From Parapedobacter sp042666505 (GTDB lineage: Bacteria; Bacteroidota; Bacteroidia; Sphingobacteriales; Sphingobacteriaceae), in the NCBI RefSeq assembly GCF_042666505.1, contig NZ_JBHTDN010000005.1:62001-126000 (forward strand): a DNA stretch of 64,000 nt. The letters are read 5' to 3'. The notes under the pieces are model-generated. The model was given only the letters and a program-made list of their open reading frames with translations. It made no database searches and was not told the origin of the DNA. The translations under genes were made by a program, and so were the position numbers. Positions 17,454 to 26,387 of the stretch are shown here, in pieces (within the stretch, counting starts at the first letter, position 1; each line of letters starts with the position of its first letter).

Positions 17454-18584
17454 ATGGTTGCGTTGCGGTTAGGGCTGTTCTTCTGTTTGCTGGTATTTTC
17501 ACCGATAACCTTGGCAAATGGGTTGGATTCGACCCAGAAAGTTCCCCATTATTACGAAAGCGCACCCAACGGGCAGACCCGGTTTTTCTATGACGATCAC
17601 TATTTTTTAGCCGATAAGAACTGTCAGTTTAAGGCGGTCGAACGTGTAGCAAATTATGATTTCCAGCAGCGGGTGTTTGTTGGTCCATTCATTGACTTTA
17701 ACAACCAGGGCCGGGTGGTTCTAAGAGGAAGCTATCAAAACGGCAAGAAAGCTGGAAAATTCACAGCATATCATCCAAACGGGCAGATTAAGTGGGAAGG
17801 CACCTATATACAAGATGTTCCCGACGGGTTGTGGAAATATGCTTATCCGGATGGAAAGCCGCTGCTCGAAGTGGAATACGGCGACCAAGGGATAAAGATC
17901 CGTAATTTCTGGGACCGCCGCGGTCGTCAACGGGTAGTCGACGGAAACGGACAATACGAGTTTGCCGTTGAAGCCGATGGCTACAACGAATTCGGATACG
18001 TTCGGTATACGCGTAGGGGGAAGGTGGTTGATGGTCAACCCCATGGCAACTGGATCATTGAATACATCTTCAGCGACGGCAAGAAAGAGGGCGCAGGACA
18101 CGAGTTTTATCAACACGGCAGGTTCATCCGTGGATACGAAAGTTACAAGGACGAAGAATTCTCCGATGCAGCGAGATACCGGCTGCTGCCTGTCGACTTT
18201 TTTACCCGGGCCGAAGCACTTATTGGCAAGGAATGTTCCATCGATGAATATTCAGGGTTTACCGGTTATTTAAGTAACCATCTGGAAGATTGGTTTGAAG
18301 GTGAATTGGACGAAATACCCGAGCCGTTGAATATTAAATTTACTGTCACTGTGAGTCGGACCGGAGAACCCGAAAAAATAGAAATGGATACGACGTTTAC
18401 CCGGAAACGGTACGCCGATTTGTTTGTCGAGGGAATTAAGTGGGTGAGGTTTTGGTTCCCGTCGTTCGCAGACGGGAAATTCATTGACGATAAGCTCACG
18501 GTAACCATGGAAGCATTTCCCGATGTTGCGGAGCGGAAACTTCGTTTTTTTGACGTCAAAGTCCGGCGGGAGAAAGGAATTTGA
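17454..18584 (+). CDS. secreted YwqK/MORN-repeat protein with TonB-like C-terminus
   Basis: A 376-residue exported protein: signal peptide to about residue 22 (ITLANG), then several copies of a MORN-like unit (GSYQNGKKAGKFTAYHPNG, GTYIQDVPDGLWKYAYPDG, and a third near HGNWIIEYIFSDGKKEG) and a C-terminal domain (IKFTVTVSRTGEPEKI...) reminiscent of TonB C-terminal folds. YwqK-type repeats with TonB-like ends are common in Bacteroidota surface or periplasmic proteins, mostly of unknown role. It follows polA by 13 bases and may be cotranscribed. Confidence 0.65.
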   Translation: MVALRLGLFFCLLVFSPITLANGLDSTQKVPHYYESAPNGQTRFFYDDHYFLADKNCQFKAVERVANYDFQQRVFVGPFIDFNNQGRVVLRGSYQNGKKAGKFTAYHPNGQIKWEGTYIQDVPDGLWKYAYPDGKPLLEVEYGDQGIKIRNFWDRRGRQRVVDGNGQYEFAVEADGYNEFGYVRYTRRGKVVDGQPHGNWIIEYIFSDGKKEGAGHEFYQHGRFIRGYESYKDEEFSDAARYRLLPVDFFTRAEALIGKECSIDEYSGFTGYLSNHLEDWFEGELDEIPEPLNIKFTVTVSRTGEPEKIEMDTTFTRKRYADLFVEGIKWVRFWFPSFADGKFIDDKLTVTMEAFPDVAERKLRFFDVKVRREKGI

Positions 18585-18587
18585 CAC

Positions 18588-18618
18588 TTGCATAACCTCC
18601 GTAAGTTGCCTAACTTCG
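18588..18618 (+). promoter_or_regulatory. possible promoter of psd
   Basis: TTG (18588-18590), a 20-base spacer and TAACTTCG (18611-18618, one mismatch from TAnnTTTG) precede the psd ATG by 17 bases. Confidence 0.45.
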
Positions 18619-18635
18619 CTAGCTAAATTCGTTAT

Positions 18636-19295
18636 ATGACCATTCACAAAGAAGGATATACCAGTATTGCGATTGTTGCATTGCTTATTTTGGTTGCCAA
18701 TGCGCTGGTGCACTACTTCTTACCGGATAATGTGTGGATCGTTTGGTTCACTTACGTGCTGTCGTTTTTGCTGTTTGTGACAATCCTTCAGTTTTTTAGG
18801 AGCCCTAAACGGCGGATCGCCACGGATGAAAATCTCATTTTATGCCCGGCAGATGGCAAGGTTGTCGTGATCGAAGAAGTGGAGGAAACGGAATATTTCC
18901 AAGACAAGCGGCTACAGGTGTCCATCTTCATGTCGCCCGTCAACGTTCACATCAATCGGAATCCCGTGAGCGGTTTGGTCACATTTTTCCGTTATCATCC
19001 GGGCAAATACCTGGTGGCTTGGCATCCCAAATCATCGACCCTCAATGAGCGAACCACAATAGCTGTGCGCACCGAACAGGGAAAGGAAATACTTTTCCGG
19101 CAAATTGCCGGAGCCCTGGCACGACGTATCGTTTGGTATGTGAAAGAAGGTGCTTCCGTACAGCAGGGGAAGGAGTTTGGGTTTATCAAATTTGGCTCAC
19201 GCGTAGACGTCTTCTTGCCATTGGATGCCAAAGTCGATGTTAAAATCGGAGACAAGGTCTCCGGCGGCCTTACGGTGCTGGGCCGGTTTCACTAG
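18636..19295 (+). CDS. psd: phosphatidylserine decarboxylase, short form
   Basis: A 219-residue proenzyme making phosphatidylethanolamine from phosphatidylserine. Two N-terminal membrane segments (about 8-24 and 28-46) anchor it. Conserved parts are VNVHINRNPVSG, FRYHPGKY, and the self-cleavage site FGSRVDVFLP, where the Ser of FGS becomes the pyruvoyl group. The length fits the short PSD-A type. No phosphatidylserine synthase gene is adjacent. A membrane histidine kinase follows 19 bases downstream. Confidence 0.93.
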   Translation: MTIHKEGYTSIAIVALLILVANALVHYFLPDNVWIVWFTYVLSFLLFVTILQFFRSPKRRIATDENLILCPADGKVVVIEEVEETEYFQDKRLQVSIFMSPVNVHINRNPVSGLVTFFRYHPGKYLVAWHPKSSTLNERTTIAVRTEQGKEILFRQIAGALARRIVWYVKEGASVQQGKEFGFIKFGSRVDVFLPLDAKVDVKIGDKVSGGLTVLGRFH

Positions 19296-19314
19296 TTTTT
19301 AATCTGCTGCAACG

Positions 19315-20352
19315 ATGAGGTTTCTCTGGTTTGTTTTCATCAATGCGTGTGCCGTTGGCATCTCCATTGCCTGTGTGAACTTTTATTTCCAGCACAGCTG
19401 GCTCCACTTTCTCATCACCTTTGCCATCTCGTTTGCCATCAGTTTTTTTGCTTTTTATTACTTATTTCAACGCTATATATATAACAAGATTAGGTTGATT
19501 TATAAATTGATCCATAACCTGAAGTTGGGCAAGGACCTGAAAGACGCATTGGGCGAAAAAATGAGCGATGACCCAATCAACGACGTGGAAAAACAGGTAA
19601 GGGATTGGGCGAAAGAAAAAAAAAGGGAGATAGATGCACTAAAGGATCAGGAGAAATTCCGACGGGAATTCCTCGCCAATATTTCACATGAATTCAAGAC
19701 GCCGCTATTTGCCGTTCAAGGGTATATCGATGCGTTACAAGACGGCATGATGCAAGAGGATCCAGAAATGGCTGCTCAGTTTTTGACTAAGGCCTCTCAG
19801 AATTTGGATAGATTGACATTTTTAATCAAAGACCTTGACGAAATATCCAAATTGGAAAGTGGCCAGATTCCTATCAACTACCAGAAGTTTGACTTGGTGA
19901 TTTTGATCAAAGAGGTGCTCGAATCCATGGAAGATAAAGCCAAATTACATGATATATCTTTGGTGTTCAAGGAAAAGTACCATTCTTCCACACTGGTTAA
20001 AGCTGACCGGGAGAAAATCAGACAAGTACTGGTCAACCTGGTAAGCAATTCAATAAAGTATGGAAAGACGCGAGGCCATACGAATATACGAATTTACGAA
20101 TTGTTTGAAGCCGTACTGGTCGAAGTGACGGACGATGGCATTGGAATCGAAGAAAAGAACCTACCAAGAGTTTTTGAACGGTTTTACCGGACAGATAAAA
20201 GCCGCTCGCGCAAAATCGGCGGTTCCGGATTAGGCCTAGCGATTGTAAAGCATATCATCGAAGCTCATCAACAAACCATCAACGTGCGAAGTACAGAAGG
20301 TATGGGAACGACTTTTGCATTCACACTCGAAAAAATAAAGCCGTCCATTTAG
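19315..20352 (+). CDS. PhoR-like sensor histidine kinase
   Basis: A 345-residue kinase with two adjacent membrane segments (about 4-24 and 30-51), almost no periplasmic loop, a HisKA helix ISHEFKTPLFAVQGY (H125) and a full HATPase domain (LVNLVSNSIKYG; DDGIGIEEKNL; KIGGSGLGLAIVKHII). Layout and motifs resemble PhoR. No response regulator gene is next to it. It is followed by the DUF47/Pit phosphate uptake pair, which makes phosphate sensing an attractive but unproven role. Confidence 0.9.
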   Translation: MRFLWFVFINACAVGISIACVNFYFQHSWLHFLITFAISFAISFFAFYYLFQRYIYNKIRLIYKLIHNLKLGKDLKDALGEKMSDDPINDVEKQVRDWAKEKKREIDALKDQEKFRREFLANISHEFKTPLFAVQGYIDALQDGMMQEDPEMAAQFLTKASQNLDRLTFLIKDLDEISKLESGQIPINYQKFDLVILIKEVLESMEDKAKLHDISLVFKEKYHSSTLVKADREKIRQVLVNLVSNSIKYGKTRGHTNIRIYELFEAVLVEVTDDGIGIEEKNLPRVFERFYRTDKSRSRKIGGSGLGLAIVKHIIEAHQQTINVRSTEGMGTTFAFTLEKIKPSI

Positions 20353-20420
20353 GCTTCCCTAAACCCAGCAAGTTAACATGGAACAATCTGTTAATTAACA
20401 TTAAGTTAACATTAACGTTA

Positions 20421-20428
20421 TATTTTTG
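20421..20428 (+). promoter_or_regulatory. -7 box of the DUF47-pit operon
   Basis: TATTTTTG, a full TAnnTTTG match, lies 16 bases before the ATG at 20445. No good -33 box is seen; the region upstream carries short repeats of TTAACATTAA. Confidence 0.5.
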
Positions 20429-20444
20429 CAGAAATATTTTGTTT

Positions 20445-21092
20445 ATGTCACTCAATAGTATATTCCAGTATTTTGTTCCCAAAGACAAGAAATTCTTTCC
20501 CCTGTTTGAGCAAGCCAGTAGTAACTTGATTGACATGGCGAAATTATTGAAAGAGCTGGTAAATCTGGCCGATCACAGTAAACGGAAGGAATTGTGCCGG
20601 AAAATCGAAGGCCTAGAACACCGCGGTGACGATATTTCCCACCAGATCCATTTAGAGCTGGGCAAAAATTTTATCACACCGTTCGACCGGGAAGATATCC
20701 ATACATTGACCAGTTCGCTGGATGATGTGGCAGACTTTATACACGGAGCTTCCAACCGGATAGATCTCTATAAGTTGGAAAAGATTACTGATCCCATTAT
20801 TGAGATAGCCGATCTGATCCTGGAGGCTACGGAAGATGTGGCTAAAGCAGTTCACGAATTACGCGACCTTAAAAATATTCGGAATATCACCGACTCGTGC
20901 GTCCGTATTAACAGTATTGAAAATAAAGCGGACTACATTTTTGATAAGGCCGTAGGTGAACTGTTTGAGTTCGAAAAAGATGCAATCGCGCTAATAAAGT
21001 ATAAAGAGGTATTGTCTGCGATGGAAACCGCCACCGATAAGTGCGAAGACGTAGCCAACGTGTTGGAAAGCATTTTAGTGAAAAACGCCTAA
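20445..21092 (+). CDS. DUF47 (PhoU-like) accessory protein of Pit transporter
   Basis: A 215-residue all-helical cytoplasmic protein of the DUF47/PhoU_div family, which are partners or regulators of Pit-type phosphate permeases. The motif EHRGDDISHQIH near residue 50 and a second acidic helix with ATDKCEDVANVLE near the end are typical. Start is the ATG at 20445; a TTG two codons upstream is an unlikely alternative. The permease gene begins 23 bases downstream. Confidence 0.88.
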   Translation: MSLNSIFQYFVPKDKKFFPLFEQASSNLIDMAKLLKELVNLADHSKRKELCRKIEGLEHRGDDISHQIHLELGKNFITPFDREDIHTLTSSLDDVADFIHGASNRIDLYKLEKITDPIIEIADLILEATEDVAKAVHELRDLKNIRNITDSCVRINSIENKADYIFDKAVGELFEFEKDAIALIKYKEVLSAMETATDKCEDVANVLESILVKNA

Positions 21093-21115
21093 TTAAATAA
21101 TCCCGAAAGCGTATT

Positions 21116-22126
21116 ATGGTCACAACACTATTGGTTATTGTTATTATTCTTGCGATAGCTTTCGATTATATCAATGGATTCCATGACGCGGCGAATTCGA
21201 TTGCTACGATTGTGTCAACAAAAGTGTTGTCACCCTTCCAGGCTGTATTATGGGCGGCTGCTTTCAATTTTGCAGCTTATTTTTATTTTACCGACCATAA
21301 AGTAGCCAACACCATCGCAAAAACTGTACTCGAACAATACATCACACTTGAAGTAATTTTCGCGGGATTGATGGCCGCAATCGGTTGGAATCTCTTCACC
21401 TGGTACTATGGTGTCCCCTCCAGCTCTTCCCATACATTAATCGGTGGGTTTGCGGGCGCAGGCATGACCCATGCGTTTATCCTAGGCGACAGCGCCATCG
21501 GCGCTATCAACTTAAAGGCCACGTTACAGATCATATCGTTTATCGCATTGGCCCCGCTCATCGGCATGTTCATTGCCGTGGTTATCACCCTTTTGATCAT
21601 CAATATATCCAAACGGGCCAAACCCTCTGTTGCCGAATGGTGGTTTAAAAAACTTCAACTGGTCTCATCCGCAGCGCTGAGCTTTGCACATGGAGGTAAC
21701 GATGCCCAGAAAGTAATGGGGATTATCTTTGTGGCAATGGTTGCTGGAGGGTATCTCGAGTCGGGCGCCGCCATGCCGGAGTGGATCCCCCTCACCTGTT
21801 ATTCAGCCATTGCCTTAGGGACCATGAGCGGCGGGTGGAAAATCGTAAAGACCATGGGCACTAAAATCACGAAAGTGAATGCTCTGGAAGGTGTAGGGGC
21901 CGAAACGGCTGCCGCCGTAACATTGGGAATTACCGAACATTTCGGCATTCCGGTATCTACCACCCATACCATTACGGGTTCAATCATCGGTGTCGGCGTC
22001 GTGAAGCGAGTCTCTGCGGTAAGATGGGGCGTTACCATCAGTCTTTTGTGGGCTTGGGTACTGACGATTCCGGTATCTGCGATACTCGCTGGTGCTACCT
22101 ACGCCGTTATCCACTATTTGTTCTAA
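21116..22126 (+). CDS. pit: Pit-family inorganic phosphate transporter
   Basis: A 336-residue inner-membrane permease with about ten hydrophobic segments and the duplicated signature of PiT transporters: GFHDAANSIAT near residue 20 and FAHGGNDAQKVMGI near 190. It takes up metal-phosphate driven by the proton gradient (sodium in some relatives). It forms an operon with the DUF47 gene and ends in a clear terminator. Confidence 0.95.
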   Translation: MVTTLLVIVIILAIAFDYINGFHDAANSIATIVSTKVLSPFQAVLWAAAFNFAAYFYFTDHKVANTIAKTVLEQYITLEVIFAGLMAAIGWNLFTWYYGVPSSSSHTLIGGFAGAGMTHAFILGDSAIGAINLKATLQIISFIALAPLIGMFIAVVITLLIINISKRAKPSVAEWWFKKLQLVSSAALSFAHGGNDAQKVMGIIFVAMVAGGYLESGAAMPEWIPLTCYSAIALGTMSGGWKIVKTMGTKITKVNALEGVGAETAAAVTLGITEHFGIPVSTTHTITGSIIGVGVVKRVSAVRWGVTISLLWAWVLTIPVSAILAGATYAVIHYLF

Positions 22127-22161
22127 ACGGCTTTCCGCTCGGTTTGCTTCCGGTTTATGAC

Positions 22162-22185
22162 GCCAAATTTCTTTTGGCTTTTTTT
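22162..22185 (+). terminator. terminator of the DUF47-pit operon
   Basis: GCCAAA (22162-22167) pairs with TTTGGC (22173-22178) around TTTCT and is followed by seven T. It lies 36 bases after the pit stop codon. Confidence 0.75.
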
Positions 22186-22479
22186 AGGAAACCATATGAT
22201 TAATCTGTAGATTTACATCGTTTTTGCCAAACTGCCTATAAAAGTAGACATAAACAAGGCAATTTTCCGAGGTGGCCTATCGTGCGTTTGAAGTTTCTTG
22301 ACAGCATTTAACCCGTTTCCGAGAGGAAACCGGTCGACAGCATAGAATTAGCAAAAAAGTTTATAACTGATTGTTAAACAGCTGAGTGAGTTCTTTATAG
22401 ATTATTTGGCTAGTGCCTGTTAGTGAGTTTTTTTTAGAAAATCACAGAAAAGAAAAAAACTGGAATAGTATTTGCAAAT
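22186..22479. other. AT-rich gene-free region upstream of ompA
   Basis: No coding sequence is evident. One small hairpin, GTTTCC-GAGA-GGAAAC (22315-22330), is present. The region is otherwise AT-rich and probably serves the strong ompA promoter downstream. Confidence 0.4.
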
Positions 22480-22510
22480 ATTGCGTGAATCAAACTATTG
22501 GTTATTTTTG
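22480..22510 (+). promoter_or_regulatory. strong Bacteroidota-type promoter of ompA
   Basis: ATTG at 22480-22483, a 19-base spacer and TATTTTTG at 22503-22510 match the consensus. Transcription should start near 22516, giving an AT-rich leader of about 43 bases. This also shows that the longer in-frame reading from a TTG at 22472 is not the start. Confidence 0.8.
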
Positions 22511-22558
22511 CGAAAAATTAGACAATTAAAAATTTTTAACCTTAAAAAAAACAAGAGT

Positions 22559-23959
22559 ATGAATTATTCTACAATCAAAACGGCAGTTGCTTGCTCGCTC
22601 GTTGCGGCCTTAGGGTTGTCCGAAACGGTGCAGGCGCAAGAGCCGACTGTATTTGGCGGAAGGCGTCAATACAGGACGTGGTCAATTGGGGTCAACGGTG
22701 GTTTTACAACGCCATCTGTGATCATCGGTGGATCAAATGCATTTAATCAAAAAGTAGGTTTTGGCGGATATAAACTTCGCGAATACTACGGAATCACAGT
22801 TCGCAAGCAATTGTCAAGCTGGTTCGGTTTGGAAGCTGCCGGTAACCGTGGCCGTATCTTTACGTACAACAACAACGGTGTAGGAAATGCTTACTTGTTC
22901 CCTGCAGAAAACGGTGCCGCAGCTGCGCCTGCCGGTGGATACCAATCTGCAGAAACTTCAGTACAATATGCTGCTAGCTTGAATGGTGTGTTCCAATTGG
23001 CTACCATCGACTTCCTGCGCCGCGAAAATGCAGTTAATTTCTATGCAAGCGTAGGTTACGGCTTAATCGCATTTAACCCTGTAGGTTATACAGATGCAGA
23101 CGGTTCAGCCGGTGCTTGGGATAACAAAGGCGGTTGGGGCGAAGAATTTAACGCTGACCGTGAGTTAGTAGGTGATCGCGACTTCAAACGGGAAACTTAC
23201 ATCCCGGTTGGTGTAGGCGTGAAGTTCAAACTTTCTGACCGCGTAGCATTGAACTTGGGCTACACGATGAATTTCGTGGATGACAAGGCGCTGTTTGGTC
23301 CGGTAGTTGACCGTGCTGCTAACGACAAATTCTCGTATACCTACGCTGGGTTAGAATTCTCTTTGGGTTCTTCTTCGAAACCAGATTTGACTTGGCACAA
23401 CCCTGTATCAACGTTGTATGATGAGTTGAAAGACCCTTCATTGCGTAACGAGCTTGAGGCTTTGAAGCAACGCGTATCTACGCTGGAAGGCCTTGTTGAT
23501 GAGTTGAGCCGCGACGAAGACGGTGACGGTGTATCTGACAAATTTGACAAGTGCCCAGGCACACCTGCAGGTACTCAGGTTGATGGTGCTGGTTGCCCAA
23601 TCAAATTCCCCGAGCCTCAAACTCAACAGTCTTCAGCTACCTATTCAAACATCCAGTTTGAATTTGACAGCTCAGTATTGAAGACCGAGTCTTACTCGAC
23701 TCTTGATCGGTTGTCTTCTGATCTGCGCGAAAGCGGTGCTACCGTTACCTTAGACGGCCACGCATCTGCTGAAGGTTCAGAAGCTTATAACTTGAACCTG
23801 TCAAGAGACCGGGCGAACTCTGTAAAACAATACTTGGTTAATTCAGGCGTAGACGCAGCCAAAATCAACGTACAAGCGTTTGGCGAGTCAGCTCCGATTG
23901 CTTCTAATGCAACCGAAGAAGGCCGCGTACTTAACCGTCGTGTTGAAATCAAAAGATAA
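22559..23959 (+). CDS. OmpA-family outer-membrane protein
   Basis: A 466-residue protein: signal peptide ending ETVQAQ (about residue 26), an N-terminal beta-barrel-like domain to about residue 275, a coiled stretch (LRNELEALKQRVSTLEGLV), a calcium-type thrombospondin-3 repeat (DEDGDGVSDKFDKCP), and a C-terminal OmpA peptidoglycan-binding domain (FEFDSSVL, LDGHASAEGSEAYN, NRRVEIK). It probably ties the outer membrane to the cell wall. The ATG at 22559 is chosen because the promoter lies between it and the upstream TTG. Codon choice looks biased, as for a highly expressed gene. Confidence 0.95.
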   Translation: MNYSTIKTAVACSLVAALGLSETVQAQEPTVFGGRRQYRTWSIGVNGGFTTPSVIIGGSNAFNQKVGFGGYKLREYYGITVRKQLSSWFGLEAAGNRGRIFTYNNNGVGNAYLFPAENGAAAAPAGGYQSAETSVQYAASLNGVFQLATIDFLRRENAVNFYASVGYGLIAFNPVGYTDADGSAGAWDNKGGWGEEFNADRELVGDRDFKRETYIPVGVGVKFKLSDRVALNLGYTMNFVDDKALFGPVVDRAANDKFSYTYAGLEFSLGSSSKPDLTWHNPVSTLYDELKDPSLRNELEALKQRVSTLEGLVDELSRDEDGDGVSDKFDKCPGTPAGTQVDGAGCPIKFPEPQTQQSSATYSNIQFEFDSSVLKTESYSTLDRLSSDLRESGATVTLDGHASAEGSEAYNLNLSRDRANSVKQYLVNSGVDAAKINVQAFGESAPIASNATEEGRVLNRRVEIKR

Positions 23960-23984
23960 GTAATTTATTCGAATTACAGTCCTA

Positions 23985-24015
23985 AAACGGCTGCCTCATA
24001 CAGGCAGCCGTTTTT
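23985..24015 (+). terminator. terminator of ompA
   Basis: A 12-bp perfect stem, AAACGGCTGCCT (23985-23996) with AGGCAGCCGTTT (24002-24013), loop CATAC, then TT. It lies 25 bases after the stop. Confidence 0.9.
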
Positions 24016-24103
24016 GCATTTCACGAGCCTAACCGAGATACTCTTAAAACTTTTTCCAAATCCTATTGTTTAATCTGTAGTGTTAGACTAAAAATGTTAT
24101 ACG

Positions 24104-24289
24104 ATGAGCAATCTGAAATTAAAAGGAACCTGGAACGAGTTAAAAGGAAAAGCTAAACAGCAATATGCTGATTTAACCGATGACGATTTATTATATGAAG
24201 AAGGGAAAGAAGATGAGCTGATCGGCCGTATTCAGAAGAAGACCGGCAAAGCCCGTGACGAGGTGGTAGATTGGTTGAATCAATTGTAA
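24104..24289 (+). CDS. CsbD-family stress protein
   Basis: A 61-residue charged soluble protein of the CsbD family: LKGTWNELKGKAKQQYADLTDDDL followed by GKEDELIGRIQKKTGK are the two family blocks. CsbD-like proteins are induced by general stress in many bacteria; the molecular role is unknown. It is a single gene between two terminators. Confidence 0.93.
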   Translation: MSNLKLKGTWNELKGKAKQQYADLTDDDLLYEEGKEDELIGRIQKKTGKARDEVVDWLNQL

Positions 24290-24308
24290 TCGGCTTAACA
24301 GATTAGGC

Positions 24309-24351
24309 GAAGAAGCGTTATGGACAGTTGTCCATAACGCTTCTTCTTTTT
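24309..24351 (+). terminator. very strong terminator after csbD-like gene
   Basis: A 17-bp perfect stem (24309-24325 with 24330-24346) closes the loop AGTT and is followed by TTTTT. The stem is symmetric, so it may work for both strands. Confidence 0.9.
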
Positions 24352-24362
24352 AACTTCGTCCC

Positions 24363-25139
24363 ATGTCAAAAAAACAACCTTCTATACTTGTCGTCAATGA
24401 CGATGGTATCACGGCACCTGGTATCAAGGTATTGATTGAAGAAATGCAGAAACTGGGTCGCGTGACTGTTGTTGCACCTGAAGGACCCCAATCCGGAACG
24501 GGCCATGCGATTACGATCGGAAAGCCGTTGCGTATTGATCGCGTCTACATTTACCCGGATGTGGAAATGTATAAATGTTCGGGCACCCCGGTAGACTGCG
24601 TAAAGCTCGCCGTAAACAAGGTGTTCAAGGGAAGGAAGCCCGATATATGTGTATCGGGGATCAACCACGGTCTGAATAGCTCCATCAATGTATTATATTC
24701 CGGCACCATGTCTGCGGCGGTAGAAGGAGCAATCGAAGAAATTCCTTCGTTGGGATTTTCATACGATGATCTGGAAAATGATGCCGACTTTTCGAACTGC
24801 CGTCCGTACGTGAGAAGCATTACCAAGCAAGTCCTCAAAACAGGCTTGGCCAAGGGAACGCTGCTTAATGTTAATTTTCCAAAGACCGACCGGATAAAAG
24901 GAATCAAGATTTGCCGTCAGGCCGACGCTAAATGGGCGGAAGAATTCGATGAACGAAAAGACCCCAATAATCGCAGCTATTACTGGCTTACCGGCGTATT
25001 TCAGCTGCGTGATCGGGGAGAAGATACGGATGTATGGGCGTTGCAGAACGGCTACGCTTCGATCGTGCCTGTTCAATTCGATATGACGGCACATCACGCA
25101 ATACCCGAACTGAACTCCTGGGAGTTCGAAATCCAGTAA
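24363..25139 (+). CDS. surE: 5'/3'-nucleotidase SurE
   Basis: A 258-residue SurE phosphatase acting on nucleoside monophosphates. The metal site NDDG (residues 13-16), GTGHAITI, SGTPVDCVKLA and SGINHGLNSS are all conserved. It starts a plus-strand group surE / small membrane protein / mqnD with tight spacing. Confidence 0.95.
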   Translation: MSKKQPSILVVNDDGITAPGIKVLIEEMQKLGRVTVVAPEGPQSGTGHAITIGKPLRIDRVYIYPDVEMYKCSGTPVDCVKLAVNKVFKGRKPDICVSGINHGLNSSINVLYSGTMSAAVEGAIEEIPSLGFSYDDLENDADFSNCRPYVRSITKQVLKTGLAKGTLLNVNFPKTDRIKGIKICRQADAKWAEEFDERKDPNNRSYYWLTGVFQLRDRGEDTDVWALQNGYASIVPVQFDMTAHHAIPELNSWEFEIQ

Positions 25140-25142
25140 GTA

Positions 25143-25406
25143 ATGCAGCGAAATTCTTTATTTTCGGGAGTCGGTATCGGACTGTTACCACCTGTAATCG
25201 CGCACGTACTGCCGATGTTGATTCCCGGAATTCTTTCCCACGGTTTCAAACCACTAGGTTTATATGTCATAGCCGCGTTAATTAACCTGTTTCTTGTTCG
25301 TTATTTCTACCGCAGGGAGCTTGAACCAACGGCGCGTGGCGTGCTTTTGATTACCTTTGCATTAGCGATGTTGCTGATTTTTACTAAGAAGTTATCGTTG
25401 ATATGA
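25143..25406 (+). CDS. small three-helix membrane protein, unknown
   Basis: An 87-residue hydrophobic protein with about three membrane segments (7-28, 36-52, 65-85). It begins 3 bases after surE and its stop overlaps the ATG of mqnD (ATGA), so it is certainly translated with them. I do not recognise a family function. Confidence 0.7.
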   Translation: MQRNSLFSGVGIGLLPPVIAHVLPMLIPGILSHGFKPLGLYVIAALINLFLVRYFYRRELEPTARGVLLITFALAMLLIFTKKLSLI

Positions 25407-26242
25407 GGTTAACCCTGGGATTTTCCCCCTGTCCAAATGATACGTTTATTTTTGACGCACTGATCCACCATAAAATCGACACGGAAGGGTTGGACTTTGA
25501 GGTGTATTACGAAGACGTTGAAACGTTGAATCAGAAAGCGTTCAAGGGTGAACTCGATGTTACCAAACTGAGTTACCACGCTTACGCGTACGCGGTGGAA
25601 AATTACGTACTGCTGAACGCGGGAAGCGCTTTGGGCTTTGGCGTCGGGCCCTTGCTGATCTGCAAACGCCCTGAGTTGATGGATAGCAGCTCCGTTCCCG
25701 AAAATTTGTTAGTAGGAATACCGGGGAAATACACGACCGCGAATTTTCTTTTGGGGTTGGCATATCCCCATTTAGTCAATAAACAGGAAATGGTATTCTC
25801 AGCCGTCGAACAGGCACTGCTTGATGAACGAATCGATCTGGGCCTGATTATCCACGAGAACCGCTTTACCTACCAAGACAAAGGGCTGCATAAGATTATG
25901 GATCTCGGCGATTACTGGGAGCGTACTACCGGTGCACCCATCCCGTTGGGCGGAATCGTAGCGAAACGCCAGTTGCCGGAAGAAATCCTACACCGGATCG
26001 ACCGTGTAATCCGCAAAAGTGTGGAATATGCGTTTGCCAATCCGAAATCCGGCCTGGACTTTATCCGCTTACATGCACAGGAGATGAGCGAAGCTGTAAT
26101 GTACAAGCATATTGAATTATACGTTAATCGATATTCGCTATCGCTAGGCGACGAAGGAAAGACAGCTATCCGGACACTTTTTGATAAAGCTTGGGGGATG
26201 GGGCTGATTCCCCAAACAAACCAGGGTTTATTTTTATCCTAG
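25403..26242 (+). CDS. mqnD: 1,4-dihydroxy-6-naphthoate synthase (futalosine menaquinone pathway)
   Basis: A 279-residue protein of the MqnA/MqnD family. The start LGFSPCPNDTFIFDAL and the block LDVTKLSYHAYAY are typical of MqnD, which converts cyclic dehypoxanthine futalosine to dihydroxynaphthoate. This suggests that the organism makes menaquinone by the futalosine route. Other mqn genes are not in the window. Confidence 0.88.
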   Translation: MRLTLGFSPCPNDTFIFDALIHHKIDTEGLDFEVYYEDVETLNQKAFKGELDVTKLSYHAYAYAVENYVLLNAGSALGFGVGPLLICKRPELMDSSSVPENLLVGIPGKYTTANFLLGLAYPHLVNKQEMVFSAVEQALLDERIDLGLIIHENRFTYQDKGLHKIMDLGDYWERTTGAPIPLGGIVAKRQLPEEILHRIDRVIRKSVEYAFANPKSGLDFIRLHAQEMSEAVMYKHIELYVNRYSLSLGDEGKTAIRTLFDKAWGMGLIPQTNQGLFLS

Positions 26243-26304
26243 CACCTTTCGCCAACGGATGGGATTGTGTCAAGTCGGATGTCCCAAATCTCAAATCTAA
26301 TAAC

Positions 26305-26359
26305 TAACTTTGCCCATTATGCCATAATGACGGTAATGGCCGTTTGGTGTTATTATTGA
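26305..26359 (+). promoter_or_regulatory. secA promoter box, palindrome and short upstream reading frame
   Basis: TAACTTTG (26305-26312) is a full -7 match without a clear -33 box. Right behind it lies CATTAT-GCC-ATAATG (26315-26329), and from 26327 a ten-codon frame, MTVMAVWCYY then TGA, ends 28 bases before the secA start. Whether the palindrome or the small frame matters is unknown. Confidence 0.4.
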
Positions 26360-26387
26360 GCATGCCATATCATTTAAGAGATAACTG

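Noticed and set aside
22472..22558. Extension of the OmpA-family protein from a TTG at 22472
   Set aside because: The extension spans the promoter and removes the signal peptide from the N-terminus.
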